NCBI RefSeq assembly: GCF_025136295.1
Contig: NZ_CP062788.1
Coordinates: 3,799,588 to 3,863,587 of the forward strand
Length of the DNA: 64,000 bases
From: Aestuariispira ectoiniformans
GTDB taxonomy: Bacteria; Pseudomonadota; Alphaproteobacteria; UBA8366; Aestuariispiraceae
Direction: 5' to 3'
Notes under the pieces: generated by a model
Database searches by the model: none
What the model was told of the DNA's origin: nothing
The model's input: only the letters and a program-made list of their open reading frames with translations
Translations under genes and position numbers: made by a program
In this document: positions 29,518 through 38,801 of the stretch, piece after piece
Layout: the number at the start of each line of letters is the position of its first letter
Numbering within the stretch: the stretch's first letter is position 1

Positions 29518-29582
29518 GGCGTTCCCTCGCATTCTCTGCTCTGTCATTCGTCTTATGTCCCGGGTGGCCCGAGGCCTGACGC

Positions 29583-30941
29583 CTATCGCTCCAACCCGAG
29601 GTTATTCATCAAGTCGTACAGGGTCGGCCGGCTAACGCCCAAAAGCTTGGCAGCCCCCGAAACATTGCTGTTCGAATGCGCCAAAGCCCGCAGGATAATG
29701 CTTCGTTCCGCATCTTCGCGAACCTGCCGTAACGTGGGAAAGGTTGCCCCTTCCTCAGCCTGGGGCAGCCCCAGGTCCTCCGTATCGACGAATTTTTCGT
29801 CCGCCAGAATGATTGCGCGCTTCACTTTACTTTCCAGTTCGCGCACATTGCCGGGCCATTCATAGGCCTCCATCGACGTCAACGCGGCATCCGTAAACCC
29901 CTTGATAGGACGGGTATATTCCTGCGCGTATTTGTTTAAGAAATACTTGCCGAGAAGCACCGCATCGCCATCCCGCTCGCGAAGGGGCGGAATACCGATC
30001 GACAATTCATTCAACCGGTAAAACAGATCCTCACGGAATGTCTCCTCCTCGATCATCCGTTCCAGATTCCGATTGGTCGCCGAAACCACATGGACATCCA
30101 CCTCGATAGAGCTTCGACCGCCGACACGTTCAAAGGTGCGATCCTGGAGAAAGCGCAGCATCTTGGCCTGCAGTCCCACCGGCATATCGCCGATTTCATC
30201 CAGGAACAGCGTACCGCCATGGGCCTGCTCCACCTTGCCGATGGTGCGTTTCACCGCGCCGGTGAAAGCCCCTTTCTCATGGCCGAACAACTCACTTTCC
30301 AGCAGGTTTTCAGGGATGGCCGCACAGTTGATGGCGACGAAGGGCTTCGTCGCACGCGGCCCCAGATCATGGATGGCGCGCGCGAAGACCTCCTTGCCGG
30401 TTCCGCTCTCTCCGGTCAGCAGCACACTGACATCCGACTTGGCAACCCGCTCGATCGTCCGGCACAGTTTCAGCATCGAGTCCGATGCGGCAATGATCCC
30501 GTTCAGGGGCGATGAAACCGTGTTCATGGCCAGGGCACGGTTCTCCTGTTCCAGAGCCCGAAGGCGGGCGGCACGCTTGATGATCAGCTTGAGAACATCC
30601 AGGTCAACCGGCTTGGGGTAGATGTCATAGGCACCCAGTTCCACTGCTTTCAGGGCGTGCGCCTTTTCCTCGTTCCCCGAGGAGACGATCACCTTGCTGT
30701 CCGGTGAACAGGCCTGAATTTCGCGCAGGGTTGCAAGGCCTTCCGTGGCCCCGTCAGGGTCCGGTGGCAGGCCGAGATCAAGGACGACAACGTCAGGGTC
30801 CTCCTTGCGGACCGCTGCCAGCGCCTCGTCCTGACTGCCGGCGGTCAGGACGTCATATTCCTCCAATGCCCAACGGAGCTGCCCGCGCAGCCCTACGTCG
30901 TCCTCTACCAGAAGGATCTTGGCCTTCTCCCCCATCGTCAC
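29583..30941 (-). CDS. prsR: PrsR, sigma-54-dependent response regulator
   Basis: 452 residues from GTG 30941 (AGGAG four bases upstream; ATG 30935 is the alternative). Receiver domain with Asp55 in VVVLDLGLPPDPDG; central AAA+ domain with Walker A GESGTGKE, the sigma-54-contact loop GAFTGA, Walker B TLFLDEIGDM and RLNELSIGIPPLRER; C-terminal Fis-type helix-turn-helix (NVSGAAKLLGVSRPTLYDLM). Matches TIGR02915, partner of PrsK. Expected to activate -24/-12 promoters; two strong ones are visible at 23895 and 45370. Located between xrtA and prsT. Confidence 0.93.
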   Translation of the reverse strand: MTMGEKAKILLVEDDVGLRGQLRWALEEYDVLTAGSQDEALAAVRKEDPDVVVLDLGLPPDPDGATEGLATLREIQACSPDSKVIVSSGNEEKAHALKAVELGAYDIYPKPVDLDVLKLIIKRAARLRALEQENRALAMNTVSSPLNGIIAASDSMLKLCRTIERVAKSDVSVLLTGESGTGKEVFARAIHDLGPRATKPFVAINCAAIPENLLESELFGHEKGAFTGAVKRTIGKVEQAHGGTLFLDEIGDMPVGLQAKMLRFLQDRTFERVGGRSSIEVDVHVVSATNRNLERMIEEETFREDLFYRLNELSIGIPPLRERDGDAVLLGKYFLNKYAQEYTRPIKGFTDAALTSMEAYEWPGNVRELESKVKRAIILADEKFVDTEDLGLPQAEEGATFPTLRQVREDAERSIILRALAHSNSNVSGAAKLLGVSRPTLYDLMNNLGLER

Positions 30942-31066
30942 CAGGCTCCTACAAAACTATCTCGTATTTTACATACATTATAGATATTAATTTTTAACCT
31001 ACCGCAATCCCCTATCTGGGAAAATAACCTCTTGTCCTTTCGAAACAATCTGGTCGCAGGCAGGGT

Positions 31067-32644
31067 TCAGTCAGCCGTCTCCGCAAGGGTAACGCTGGCC
31101 CCGTTCAACATACCTGTAACCGGAAAATTCTGTTGGACCCAGCTTTGCAGATAGTCACGAAGCTCCGGCGCATCCATCTGTTTTTCCGCGCTTAGCGCGA
31201 CAAGGGCCGCCCGCGTCTCTCCACCCAGAAGGGTTGCCTTTGCCTGCAGAATTTTCGCCATTACATCACTATGGGTGAATTGCCCGTCCACCCAATACCA
31301 TGACCAGACCAGACGCATGCCATTCCCGTTGCTCAGATGATTTTCCACGACGGTCAGCGGACTGCCATTGACTGTAATTATAGTGGTCCGCGCCGGGGCG
31401 ATGGTCCGGTATCCGTGGCCGATGAAACTGTTATCGAAACCAACAACCTCCTTGCCCGACTGCTGCATCCCGTAATAGGCGACAAACAAATCGCGGTTGC
31501 CGTCCTGGGCCGCGTAAACCTCCCTAACAGCCACATCCGCTTTCGGGAATACCGGGTTCCAATTGCTGGTCAAGCCGTCCTCATGCACCGCGCCACCCAA
31601 CTTGTCCGGCAGGGCAAAGGCAACGCGCCGGTCCGCATTCATGTCCTGCTCCAACATATAGGCATAGCCATATGGGGCGAAGATGGTTGCAATCAGGAAG
31701 GGAATGAAGACCACAAGAATGGCTGCGCTGTATGATTTACGTGGGGTAACGGACAAATCATCCATGGTGATCTTCTGTTCCGGCCTACGGTCGGCAAAGC
31801 GGCTGCCAAGCCAGATCATGAAAACCACAATCACGGCGAAAAAGCCCCATCCCCAGGTCAGGTGATCACCGGCCAGCCCGATCTTCGTTCCGCCCCAGTG
31901 ATTGAAAAGGACGATCACGGCGACACGGGCGCCATTGGCCAGAACCGCAACAATCAGCGAAATCACAAAGGCAGCAACACGCTTCATGACGCTCTGATAC
32001 ATCAGAATCCCGAAAACCAGGGACAACGCCGCCGCCGCCAGCAGGAAATTCAGGCCCGAACATTCCGGTGCCACGCGGTACAGGCCGCTTGGCACCTCCA
32101 TCAACAGCCCGTCCACATAAAGCGGCACATTTGTGATGCGGATCATCATTTCCGCCAATGACAGCGTCGTCTTCTGCAGTGACGGAATCAGAAAGGCCCA
32201 GGTCGGGATCATCAGCCACAGATATTGCAGCGGAAAGAAAACGCCCCAGAAAACACGCCAGCCGAATGTCGCCAGCACAATTCCCTGAAACAGGGCAAGC
32301 AGCGCCACCTGTCGGCCCAAAGCCACATCGGCCACATCGGAAACCAGCCACAACGCACCGGCCCCAAGGCATGCCACAGCGCCCATCAGGCTCCAGCCCG
32401 GGCGAAGGTGGATCACCTCCTTCCAGCGGGCACGAAGGATGTAGAGGCTGACAAGGGGAATCAGGAAGCAATAGTTATAGGTGGTTTCATGCTGCCACAC
32501 GCCTACCAGCCGGGACCAGCTTTGCCAGTACAAAGCGATCAGCAATGCAACCAGAGCGAAAAACAACAGCAGATGCCGCCGCCAGACCCGATTGTCTCCC
32601 CGGTCCCGGGCAAAGGCTCCTGCTTCCAGTTTATCAACCCCCAC
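31067..32644 (-). CDS. xrtA: Exosortase A with fused EpsI domain
   Basis: 525 residues from GTG 32644, which has AGAGAGG five bases upstream; an in-frame GTG 30 bases earlier lacks this. The N-terminal ~290 residues hold about eight membrane helices and the transpeptidase triad: Cys195 in VAPECSGLNF, Arg240 in LANGARV, His261 in GDHLTWGWGF. The C-terminal part, after one more helix, is the EpsI domain, periplasmic. It would cut PEP-CTERM tails at the inner membrane. The candidate substrate visible here is the gene at 44750-45307. It precedes prsR and prsT on the same strand. Confidence 0.95.
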   Translation of the reverse strand: MGVDKLEAGAFARDRGDNRVWRRHLLLFFALVALLIALYWQSWSRLVGVWQHETTYNYCFLIPLVSLYILRARWKEVIHLRPGWSLMGAVACLGAGALWLVSDVADVALGRQVALLALFQGIVLATFGWRVFWGVFFPLQYLWLMIPTWAFLIPSLQKTTLSLAEMMIRITNVPLYVDGLLMEVPSGLYRVAPECSGLNFLLAAAALSLVFGILMYQSVMKRVAAFVISLIVAVLANGARVAVIVLFNHWGGTKIGLAGDHLTWGWGFFAVIVVFMIWLGSRFADRRPEQKITMDDLSVTPRKSYSAAILVVFIPFLIATIFAPYGYAYMLEQDMNADRRVAFALPDKLGGAVHEDGLTSNWNPVFPKADVAVREVYAAQDGNRDLFVAYYGMQQSGKEVVGFDNSFIGHGYRTIAPARTTIITVNGSPLTVVENHLSNGNGMRLVWSWYWVDGQFTHSDVMAKILQAKATLLGGETRAALVALSAEKQMDAPELRDYLQSWVQQNFPVTGMLNGASVTLAETAD

Positions 32645-32954
32645 GGCGTACCTCTCTTTTCTGTGGCCCGGCACGTCCCGGCCGCATCATCCGGCCAGCG
32701 ACAGCCAAGGCACCACTCGCAAAAACCGCGAACAGAACCTACAACCTTCAGCCCCCCTATCCACTGATATTATAAGAATCATGAGACGTTAAGGAAGGCT
32801 CAAAACACAATTACTCATTGAAAGACGGACTTTCTTCCTATACCGCCATACAGGTTACTGGGTATAGTGACAAATCTTTGAAATCGAACCGGTCTATAAA
32901 GTGGGCAGGAACCGGTTCCCGGAAAAACAACCTGTTGCGAGCTGCAAAATCGAT
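32645..32954. other. Divergent intergenic region between xrtA and a glycosyltransferase, 310 bp
   Basis: No gene seen. I looked for -24/-12 elements on both strands and found none with the right GG-to-GC spacing. A TATAAA-like element at about 32897 has no correctly spaced -35. Promoters here are therefore unassigned. Confidence 0.5.
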
Positions 32955-34157
32955 ATGAGCAAAAAGAAACTTCTCTTCCTGTCCCATCGCCTTCCCTATC
33001 CCCCGAACAAAGGCGACAAGATTCGCTCGTACAACTTTGTAAAGCGATTGGCGGAAGATTTCGATGTCTATATCGGAACCTTCATTGACGACCCGGCCGA
33101 TCGCGAAAATATCGGTGGTCTGCACGATATCTGCAAAGACTTCTTTGTGGCCGAACTGAAACCAGCTATAGGCAAAATCCTCAGCCTTCGTGGCCTGTTG
33201 ACCGGCGAGGCGTTGACCCTGCCGTATTTCCGTTCCGCCGACCTCGGCGCATGGGTGCGTAAAATCCTGCGCGAGGAAAAGCCCGATGTCGCTTTCATCT
33301 TTTCCTCCTCCATGGCGCAATATGTCATCGACGATCCCAATCGGCCCGACAGGATCGTAACCGATTTCGTCGACGTGGATTCCGACAAATGGCTGCAATA
33401 CGCCAAACAGGAAAAGGGCCTGTTCCACTGGCTCTATCAGCGTGAGGGGAAGCGTCTGCTCGACTTCGAACGCAAGACAGCGGCGGCCTCGCAGGCCTCC
33501 CTGCTGGTCTCCGAAAAGGAAGCAGACCTCTTCCGTGGCCTGATGAACGGACAGCGCTGTGCGGTCTATGGCGTGGAAAATGGCATCGACGCCGATTTTT
33601 TCTCACCGGAGCATCATTTTGAGTCCGTCTATGATGGTGAAAACCCCGTCGTCACCATGACTGGGGCCATGGATTACAAGCCCAATGTAGACGGTGCGAT
33701 CTGGTTTGCAGACGAAATCCTTCCCCTCATTCGCCGTCAGGCACCCGGTACGCAATTCTGCATCGTCGGCAGTTCCCCTACCCCTGCCGTGCAGGCGCTC
33801 GGCAAGCGGGACGGCATTCACGTCACCGGGCGCGTGCCGGATGTGCGCCCCTATATCGCCCAGGCGACGGCCATCGTGGCCCCGATCCGTATTGCACGCG
33901 GCATTCAGAACAAGGTTCTGGAAGGGATGGCCATGGCCCGGCCCGTTATCACCACCTCCCCGGCCTTCGAAGGGATTGAGGCGGAAACCGGTGAGGAACT
34001 GATCGTGGCAGACACGGCGGAAGACTTTGCCAAGGCGGCCCTGGATGTGATCGAAGGCCGCATCAACCCGGAAATCGGCGTGAAGGCACGCAGCCGTGTG
34101 GCCGGTCAATACAGCTGGCAGACCAAATATGACAAGCTGAGGTCCCTGCTGGGCTGA
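32955..34157 (+). CDS. XrtA/PEP-CTERM-associated glycosyltransferase (TIGR03087-like)
   Basis: 400 residues from ATG 32955, chosen because the family begins right at KKLLFLSHRLPYPPNKGDKIRS; an in-frame GTG at 32901 would add an untypical leader. GT-B donor region: VTMTGAMDYKPNVDGAIWF, VTGRVPDVRPYIAQA and GIQNKVLEGMAMARPVI. A standard member of XrtA EPS loci. It is convergent with the deacetylase gene (6 bp gap) and divergent from xrtA. Confidence 0.92.
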   Translation: MSKKKLLFLSHRLPYPPNKGDKIRSYNFVKRLAEDFDVYIGTFIDDPADRENIGGLHDICKDFFVAELKPAIGKILSLRGLLTGEALTLPYFRSADLGAWVRKILREEKPDVAFIFSSSMAQYVIDDPNRPDRIVTDFVDVDSDKWLQYAKQEKGLFHWLYQREGKRLLDFERKTAAASQASLLVSEKEADLFRGLMNGQRCAVYGVENGIDADFFSPEHHFESVYDGENPVVTMTGAMDYKPNVDGAIWFADEILPLIRRQAPGTQFCIVGSSPTPAVQALGKRDGIHVTGRVPDVRPYIAQATAIVAPIRIARGIQNKVLEGMAMARPVITTSPAFEGIEAETGEELIVADTAEDFAKAALDVIEGRINPEIGVKARSRVAGQYSWQTKYDKLRSLLG

Positions 34158-34163
34158 CGCGGC

Positions 34164-35063
34164 TTATTCAGCCGCTTGCCCGGGCAACTGATCGGCAAAG
34201 ACCTCGTCCATGCGGCCCCAGTTGAAGTCACGCAGCAAGCGCCGCAGGCGACCTTCCATCCGGTTGAGGTTGAGGTAGTGACGGACCCTGGTCTTCAGTG
34301 AAATACCGTCGATACGGGGCTGACCGGGGTCAACTTCCCAGGGATGGAAGTAGAAAATCGCGGATTCTTCATCCTGCCGGTGAACCTGCCGCAGGTTGCG
34401 ACGGAACAGCGCATAGGGAAACAGCCGGAAATAGCCACCGCCGCCGCAGGGAATGTTCTTGCCCTTACGGTTCAACGTCGTGATCGGCATTTCGACAATG
34501 CCATCCTCCCCACACGGTTTGAAGGCAAAACGCGGTGCATCCGGCATACCGTAGAAGTCATGACGGACCGGGTTGATGCTGGAGCTATACTGATACCCCT
34601 CTTCCTTCAACACATCGAAAGCCCAGAGGTTTCTAGCCCCGATGGAGAAGGTTGCCGCACGGTAGCCCTTGACCGCTGCACCGCCGGCGTCTTCCAGCAG
34701 TTTTTTTGCCTGCCGGATATCCTCACCGAATTCTTCCGGCGTTTGCTCGTCAGCGCGGAAATGAGCCATGCCGTGGCTGGCGATTTCATGTCCTTCGTCA
34801 ACGATACGCCGGACCAGGTGAGGATAGCGTTCAGCGACCCAGCCGAGGGTAAAAAAGGTGCCCTTAACACCCGCCTCGCCGAACATATCAAGAATCAGAT
34901 TGGTATTCTGTTCCACCCGGCAGGGCATGTTGTCCCAGTCCTTGCGGTCGATACGTCCGAAAAAGGCCTGGACCTGGAAATAATCTTCCACGTCAACGGT
35001 CATGGCATTAAGCAGCCGTCCGGCGTTTTTGACCTGTCCTGCGGAATTGGGTGACTGTTGCAT
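34164..35063 (-). CDS. XrtA-associated polysaccharide deacetylase (DUF3473/TIGR03006-like)
   Basis: 299 residues from ATG 35063, seven bases after AGGGG; the ATG at 35069 is too close to it. NodB domain: LNAMTVDVEDYFQVQAF (Asp-Asp metal/catalytic site), IASHGMAHFRADEQTPEEF (metal histidines), YRAATFSIGARNLWAFDVL, and FYFHPWEVDPGQPRIDG near the C-terminus, followed by the DUF3473 tail. It would deacetylate N-acetyl sugars of the polymer. No signal peptide is visible. Last gene of the export/assembly cluster, following the ATPase gene by 29 bp. Confidence 0.93.
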   Translation of the reverse strand: MQQSPNSAGQVKNAGRLLNAMTVDVEDYFQVQAFFGRIDRKDWDNMPCRVEQNTNLILDMFGEAGVKGTFFTLGWVAERYPHLVRRIVDEGHEIASHGMAHFRADEQTPEEFGEDIRQAKKLLEDAGGAAVKGYRAATFSIGARNLWAFDVLKEEGYQYSSSINPVRHDFYGMPDAPRFAFKPCGEDGIVEMPITTLNRKGKNIPCGGGGYFRLFPYALFRRNLRQVHRQDEESAIFYFHPWEVDPGQPRIDGISLKTRVRHYLNLNRMEGRLRRLLRDFNWGRMDEVFADQLPGQAAE

Positions 35064-35092
35064 GCTCATGCCCCTAGCTGCCTTCCTGCCGG

Positions 35093-36139
35093 TCAGGTAT
35101 TGTCGGAAACATGGTCGAAGACAGCACGAATCCCCCGCAATAACCCGACCTCAAGCCGTGTGATGCGGGCTTCCATCTTGTCCAGACGGGCCATGACTTC
35201 CTTATGCTGCTCATGCATCTGATGCAGGTCGCCGGAACTTGCCGCCGCCGGAAGCGACGCCAGGGCCGCCTTGCCGTTGACCGGGCGGGACGGCTGCTGG
35301 GTCCCTGCCTCCGCCATGACTTCTGCGGTCTCGCGGCGCTGGTCTTCGGCAACGCTGCGGATGGTGTCCGCATTGATCTTCTGCATCTCTTCCAGGCAGG
35401 CATAAAGCAACACGCGTGAGCAGAGGTTGTTGATTACGCGAGGAATGCCGCCGGTGGCGTCATAGATTTCCTCGTAAGACCCATCGGTAAAGCTGGGATG
35501 CTTTTCGTCCCAGCCCACGGCATGCATACGGTGCTTCACATATTCACGGGTCTCATCCCGGTCGAGCGGCCCCAGATGGTAGGCGGCGATCACGCGTTGG
35601 CGCAGTTGCTCCAACTCCGGACGGGCGAGGATTTCCTTGAACTGCGGTTGTGCCAGCAGAAAGCTCTGCAGTAATGGCTTTTGTTCAACCTGCAGGTTGG
35701 ACAGCATCCGCAGTTCTTCCAAGGCCTCGAAGGAAAGGTTCTGGGCCTCATCCACCATCAGCAGACAGCGTTTGCCTTCGCGTTGACGTGCAATCAGAAA
35801 GGCCTTCAGATCATTCAGGATCGTCGCCTTGTCCTTGTCGGAACTGTCCAGCCCGAAATTGAGTGCCGCCAGACGCAGGATATCATCCCCCTGCAACTGA
35901 GAGGTCATGATGGCGGAGGCGATATACTGGTTCTTGTCGAGTGTCGTCAGCAAACGCCCTAACAGGGTCGTCTTGCCGGCCCCGACCTCACCGGTAATGA
36001 CAATAAATCCCTCACCCTGACTGATCCCGAAGGTCAGATGTGCCAAGGCCTTGGTATGACTGCTGCTACCGAAGAAGAAGCGGTGATCCGGCGTTAGCTG
36101 AAAAGGAAGGTCGGAGAAACCGAAGTAATTGGCATACAT
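35093..36139 (-). CDS. XrtA-associated AAA ATPase (ExeA-like, TIGR03015)
   Basis: 348 residues starting MYANYFGFSDLPFQLTPDHR, a hallmark of the family. Walker A in ITGEVGAGKTTLLGRLL, Walker B in CLLMVDEAQNLSFEALEELR, and sensor region GGIPRVINNLCSRVLLYA. A coiled-coil-like C-terminus follows (HEQHKEVMARLDKMEARI). Cytosolic; it probably powers or regulates the export/assembly machinery, as in other XrtA loci, though the mechanism is not known. Lies 14 bp after the barrel gene. Confidence 0.94.
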   Translation of the reverse strand: MYANYFGFSDLPFQLTPDHRFFFGSSSHTKALAHLTFGISQGEGFIVITGEVGAGKTTLLGRLLTTLDKNQYIASAIMTSQLQGDDILRLAALNFGLDSSDKDKATILNDLKAFLIARQREGKRCLLMVDEAQNLSFEALEELRMLSNLQVEQKPLLQSFLLAQPQFKEILARPELEQLRQRVIAAYHLGPLDRDETREYVKHRMHAVGWDEKHPSFTDGSYEEIYDATGGIPRVINNLCSRVLLYACLEEMQKINADTIRSVAEDQRRETAEVMAEAGTQQPSRPVNGKAALASLPAAASSGDLHQMHEQHKEVMARLDKMEARITRLEVGLLRGIRAVFDHVSDNT

Positions 36140-36153
36140 ATGTTGTCCAAGCG

Positions 36154-37662
36154 TTAAAAATCCTTGCGTAGACTTACGAAGAAGACATTTTCCACAATGT
36201 CCTGCCCTGCTTCTTCGGTGCGGTATAAAACACTGTAACCGAACTTGCTGACAAGCGTGTCGCTCAGATCATAGTCCAGGTCCATCCCCATCCGATAGCT
36301 GGTCTGATCCGTATTGTCGGTACGTGTATCTAAAGTGTCACTATATTTAACATTCAGTGTCCCCGTCGCCTTTTTGGTGAAGTCGTGAGACACATCAACG
36401 CCCAGATTCAGCGTCGCGTCATCCGTGTTGTCGACGGCGAAGTCACGCTGGCGCCAGCCGACATCGGCCTTGAATTCGGTGCGCTTCCGGCGGTGAGTGA
36501 AGGATGCGTCAAGTTTGCGCGTCCGCGTTGTGCTGTCCACCAGCGACGTGCCAAGGTCATTGGGGTTCACCAACACACCATTGACGAAAATCGGTGAAGT
36601 AGAAAGCGTTTCCTGCTGTGTCTGGACGAACTGATCATGGGACAGCGTGAATTCCGTACGCGGCGTCGGCCGGTAGGAAACATCCGCAGTGAAAGTGTTA
36701 TTGTCGTTACGGTTACCGATTTCCAGGCTGGCATCCAGCCGTTCGCTGAACCGAATCCGGCCACCCAGGAAACCATAGCCACCGTCATACTGTTCGGAAC
36801 TGTCATCGCCGTTATATTTGTCGACACCGACGCGCGCGATACCCGAGAAATGGGGTGTGAAGGCGTATTCGCTACGGATTTGTGCATTGCTGCGTTCGGT
36901 ATCCGCGCCTTCCGCCTTATCCGTATTGGTGTAGCTGGAATCGAAAGCCAGATCCAGATTGCCGAATTTCGGGCCGCTCTCCAGATTATAGGTTATCTCC
37001 TGGATCGTCGCATTGGCAGGGGCACTGCTCGATGCACCGGTGGAAGGCTTCTTGAAATCCACGCCTTTGTATTTATACCCCAGTTCCGTCGAGGCCCAGC
37101 GGCCAAAGGAATGGACCAGCGTCGGCCCCAGGCCATAGTTGATCACCCGCGTGCGGTCACTGGAGGCTGTGCGATCCGTCGCCGTTGTGCTCCCGGTCTG
37201 CGATACGTTCTGCTCGGAAATTGCAATGTTGGCGTTGAATTTCAGCCAGTCTTCGAGAAGGATGACCTCCCCATTACCCAGCATATTGTGGCGTGTGCCG
37301 TTCAACTCGCTGTTGTCGGCATAGATATCCTTGCTGAGGGTATAGCTGAAATCAATCGTGGACCGGCGGCTTTCGTTCTTCAGGTCAACGCCGGCTTCCA
37401 CCGTGGTGATAAAGTCAGCCTGTTCACCGTCTTCCGTGCTGAAAACGTTGTCGGAAAACGATTCCTTGCCTGAGATAAACGGCGTGAGCGTAAAGGTCCG
37501 TTGCGGGGCGTCCTTGGCGTCGGCGCTGGCGTCCTGGATATCGGCGCCTTTATCCTGTGCAAGCGCAACACCTTGCAGACCGGCAATACCGATCACACTG
37601 CTCAACAACGCCACCCGGCTACAGTCTTTTAGAAAGTCGACTTTCCCACGCCCAAAGCTCAC
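36154..37662 (-). CDS. XrtA-system outer-membrane beta-barrel protein (TIGR03016-like)
   Basis: 502 residues. Start GTG 37662 overlaps the kinase stop as GTGA, indicating translational coupling. Sec signal (SRVALLSSVIGIAGLQGVALA) then alternating amphipathic strands, many D/N-rich turns, and a terminal FVSLRKDF whose final Phe is typical of BAM-inserted barrels. Likely the outer-membrane channel component for EPS, inferred from position after the export lipoprotein, chain-length protein and kinase. Confidence 0.88.
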   Translation of the reverse strand: MSFGRGKVDFLKDCSRVALLSSVIGIAGLQGVALAQDKGADIQDASADAKDAPQRTFTLTPFISGKESFSDNVFSTEDGEQADFITTVEAGVDLKNESRRSTIDFSYTLSKDIYADNSELNGTRHNMLGNGEVILLEDWLKFNANIAISEQNVSQTGSTTATDRTASSDRTRVINYGLGPTLVHSFGRWASTELGYKYKGVDFKKPSTGASSSAPANATIQEITYNLESGPKFGNLDLAFDSSYTNTDKAEGADTERSNAQIRSEYAFTPHFSGIARVGVDKYNGDDSSEQYDGGYGFLGGRIRFSERLDASLEIGNRNDNNTFTADVSYRPTPRTEFTLSHDQFVQTQQETLSTSPIFVNGVLVNPNDLGTSLVDSTTRTRKLDASFTHRRKRTEFKADVGWRQRDFAVDNTDDATLNLGVDVSHDFTKKATGTLNVKYSDTLDTRTDNTDQTSYRMGMDLDYDLSDTLVSKFGYSVLYRTEEAGQDIVENVFFVSLRKDF

Positions 37663-38801
37663 GAGTATGCCTCTCTGCTATAACCGTAATAAGTATCGGT
37701 TTTCGACCGACCCCTATGCTTGTTCAATATGAAGCGTACCTTATCGGAATCGCCCAATGCGTCCAACGCATTTTCGACCAGCGGCCGACTGGTTCCCCCT
37801 TCTTCGACCACCATGACCACTTGCCCGACATAGGCCGCAAGCACACGCGGCTCACTACTCGCCAACACCGGCGGCGTGTCAATGATTACCATGCGGTCCG
37901 GATAACGGGAAGAAATATCCTTGATGATCTCGACCATGCGTTGACTGGCCAACAGCTCTGTCGCATGCGGATGTTGTGTCCCTGCAGGCAAAACCGACAG
38001 ATTGTCGATATTCGTGCGCAGCAGCACATCGGAGACCCCCAGGTCCGAATCCAGCACAAGATCCACCAGCCCCGCCTTCTCGTCCGGGATACCGAGCAGG
38101 TGGTTGATCCCCCGGCGATACACATCAGTGTCGATCAACATCACATAGAGGTCACGCTCCATTGCGATGCTCATCGCCAGGTTAATCGCATTGAAGGTCT
38201 TGCCCTCGCCGGACCGGCAGCTCGTGATCATCACCACGTTATTCAGGCTGTTCGTGCCGTTCAAACGTTCCGACTTGAACGCCCGGCGGATGATCGGCCG
38301 TTTGATCGCGCGCATTTCCTCAACCAGATGAGTTCGACCGGAATTGGGCGTGACCATGCCGTTCTTGCGCAGCATATCAATGTCGATCTGCATGTATGTA
38401 TCATCGGGCCCCTGCAGCGGCGGGGCAGGAGGCGCCTGCCTTTGCGCCTCGGCCTGAGGCGGCGGGCTTACCGGCGGCGCAACAACCCTGTCGGCACTGC
38501 TTTCCGGCGTGGCGGGGGTCGGCGCAACAGGCGGGACCGGCGGCGGGCTGGCCGGTTCGGACGGTTTGACCGCCGGGGCCTCTTCCTGCCTGGGGTCTTT
38601 CCTGGCTTTCTGTTCCGCGCGTTTTTCCTGTTCCAACTGCGCCGGTGTCTTGCGCGGCGGCAGCTTTGCGTCCTTTTTCTTGGCCGTTCCACCGATTGGC
38701 GCGGCGCGTTTGCCGCTGCCCTCCGGCGTCGCCCCGCCTTCTTCCTGCATGCGTTTGACGGCCCGTTCGACCAGACTGATACGTTCGTCTTTAGAAGACA
38801 T
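37659..38801 (-). CDS. XrtA-associated tyrosine autokinase (TIGR03018-like, BY-kinase)
   Basis: 380 residues; start ATG 38801 overlaps the chain-length gene by 11 bases. Residues 1-130 are a Pro/Ala/Lys-rich low-complexity region. The kinase domain has Walker A ITSCRSGEGKTFNAINLA, Walker A' VMLIDTDVYRRG and Walker B MVIIDTPPVL. The tail TDTYYGYSREAYS gives a four-Tyr autophosphorylation cluster. Cytosolic partner of the chain-length protein, regulating EPS polymerisation and export. Confidence 0.93.
   Translation of the reverse strand: MSSKDERISLVERAVKRMQEEGGATPEGSGKRAAPIGGTAKKKDAKLPPRKTPAQLEQEKRAEQKARKDPRQEEAPAVKPSEPASPPPVPPVAPTPATPESSADRVVAPPVSPPPQAEAQRQAPPAPPLQGPDDTYMQIDIDMLRKNGMVTPNSGRTHLVEEMRAIKRPIIRRAFKSERLNGTNSLNNVVMITSCRSGEGKTFNAINLAMSIAMERDLYVMLIDTDVYRRGINHLLGIPDEKAGLVDLVLDSDLGVSDVLLRTNIDNLSVLPAGTQHPHATELLASQRMVEIIKDISSRYPDRMVIIDTPPVLASSEPRVLAAYVGQVVMVVEEGGTSRPLVENALDALGDSDKVRFILNKHRGRSKTDTYYGYSREAYS

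Noticed and set aside
28204-29865. 553-codon plus-strand frame
   Set aside because: Antisense to prsT and its upstream region; no ribosome site or recognisable domain.
30942-31066. Sigma-54 promoter between prsR and xrtA
   Set aside because: A TTGC is present but the -24 GG is absent at the required spacing.
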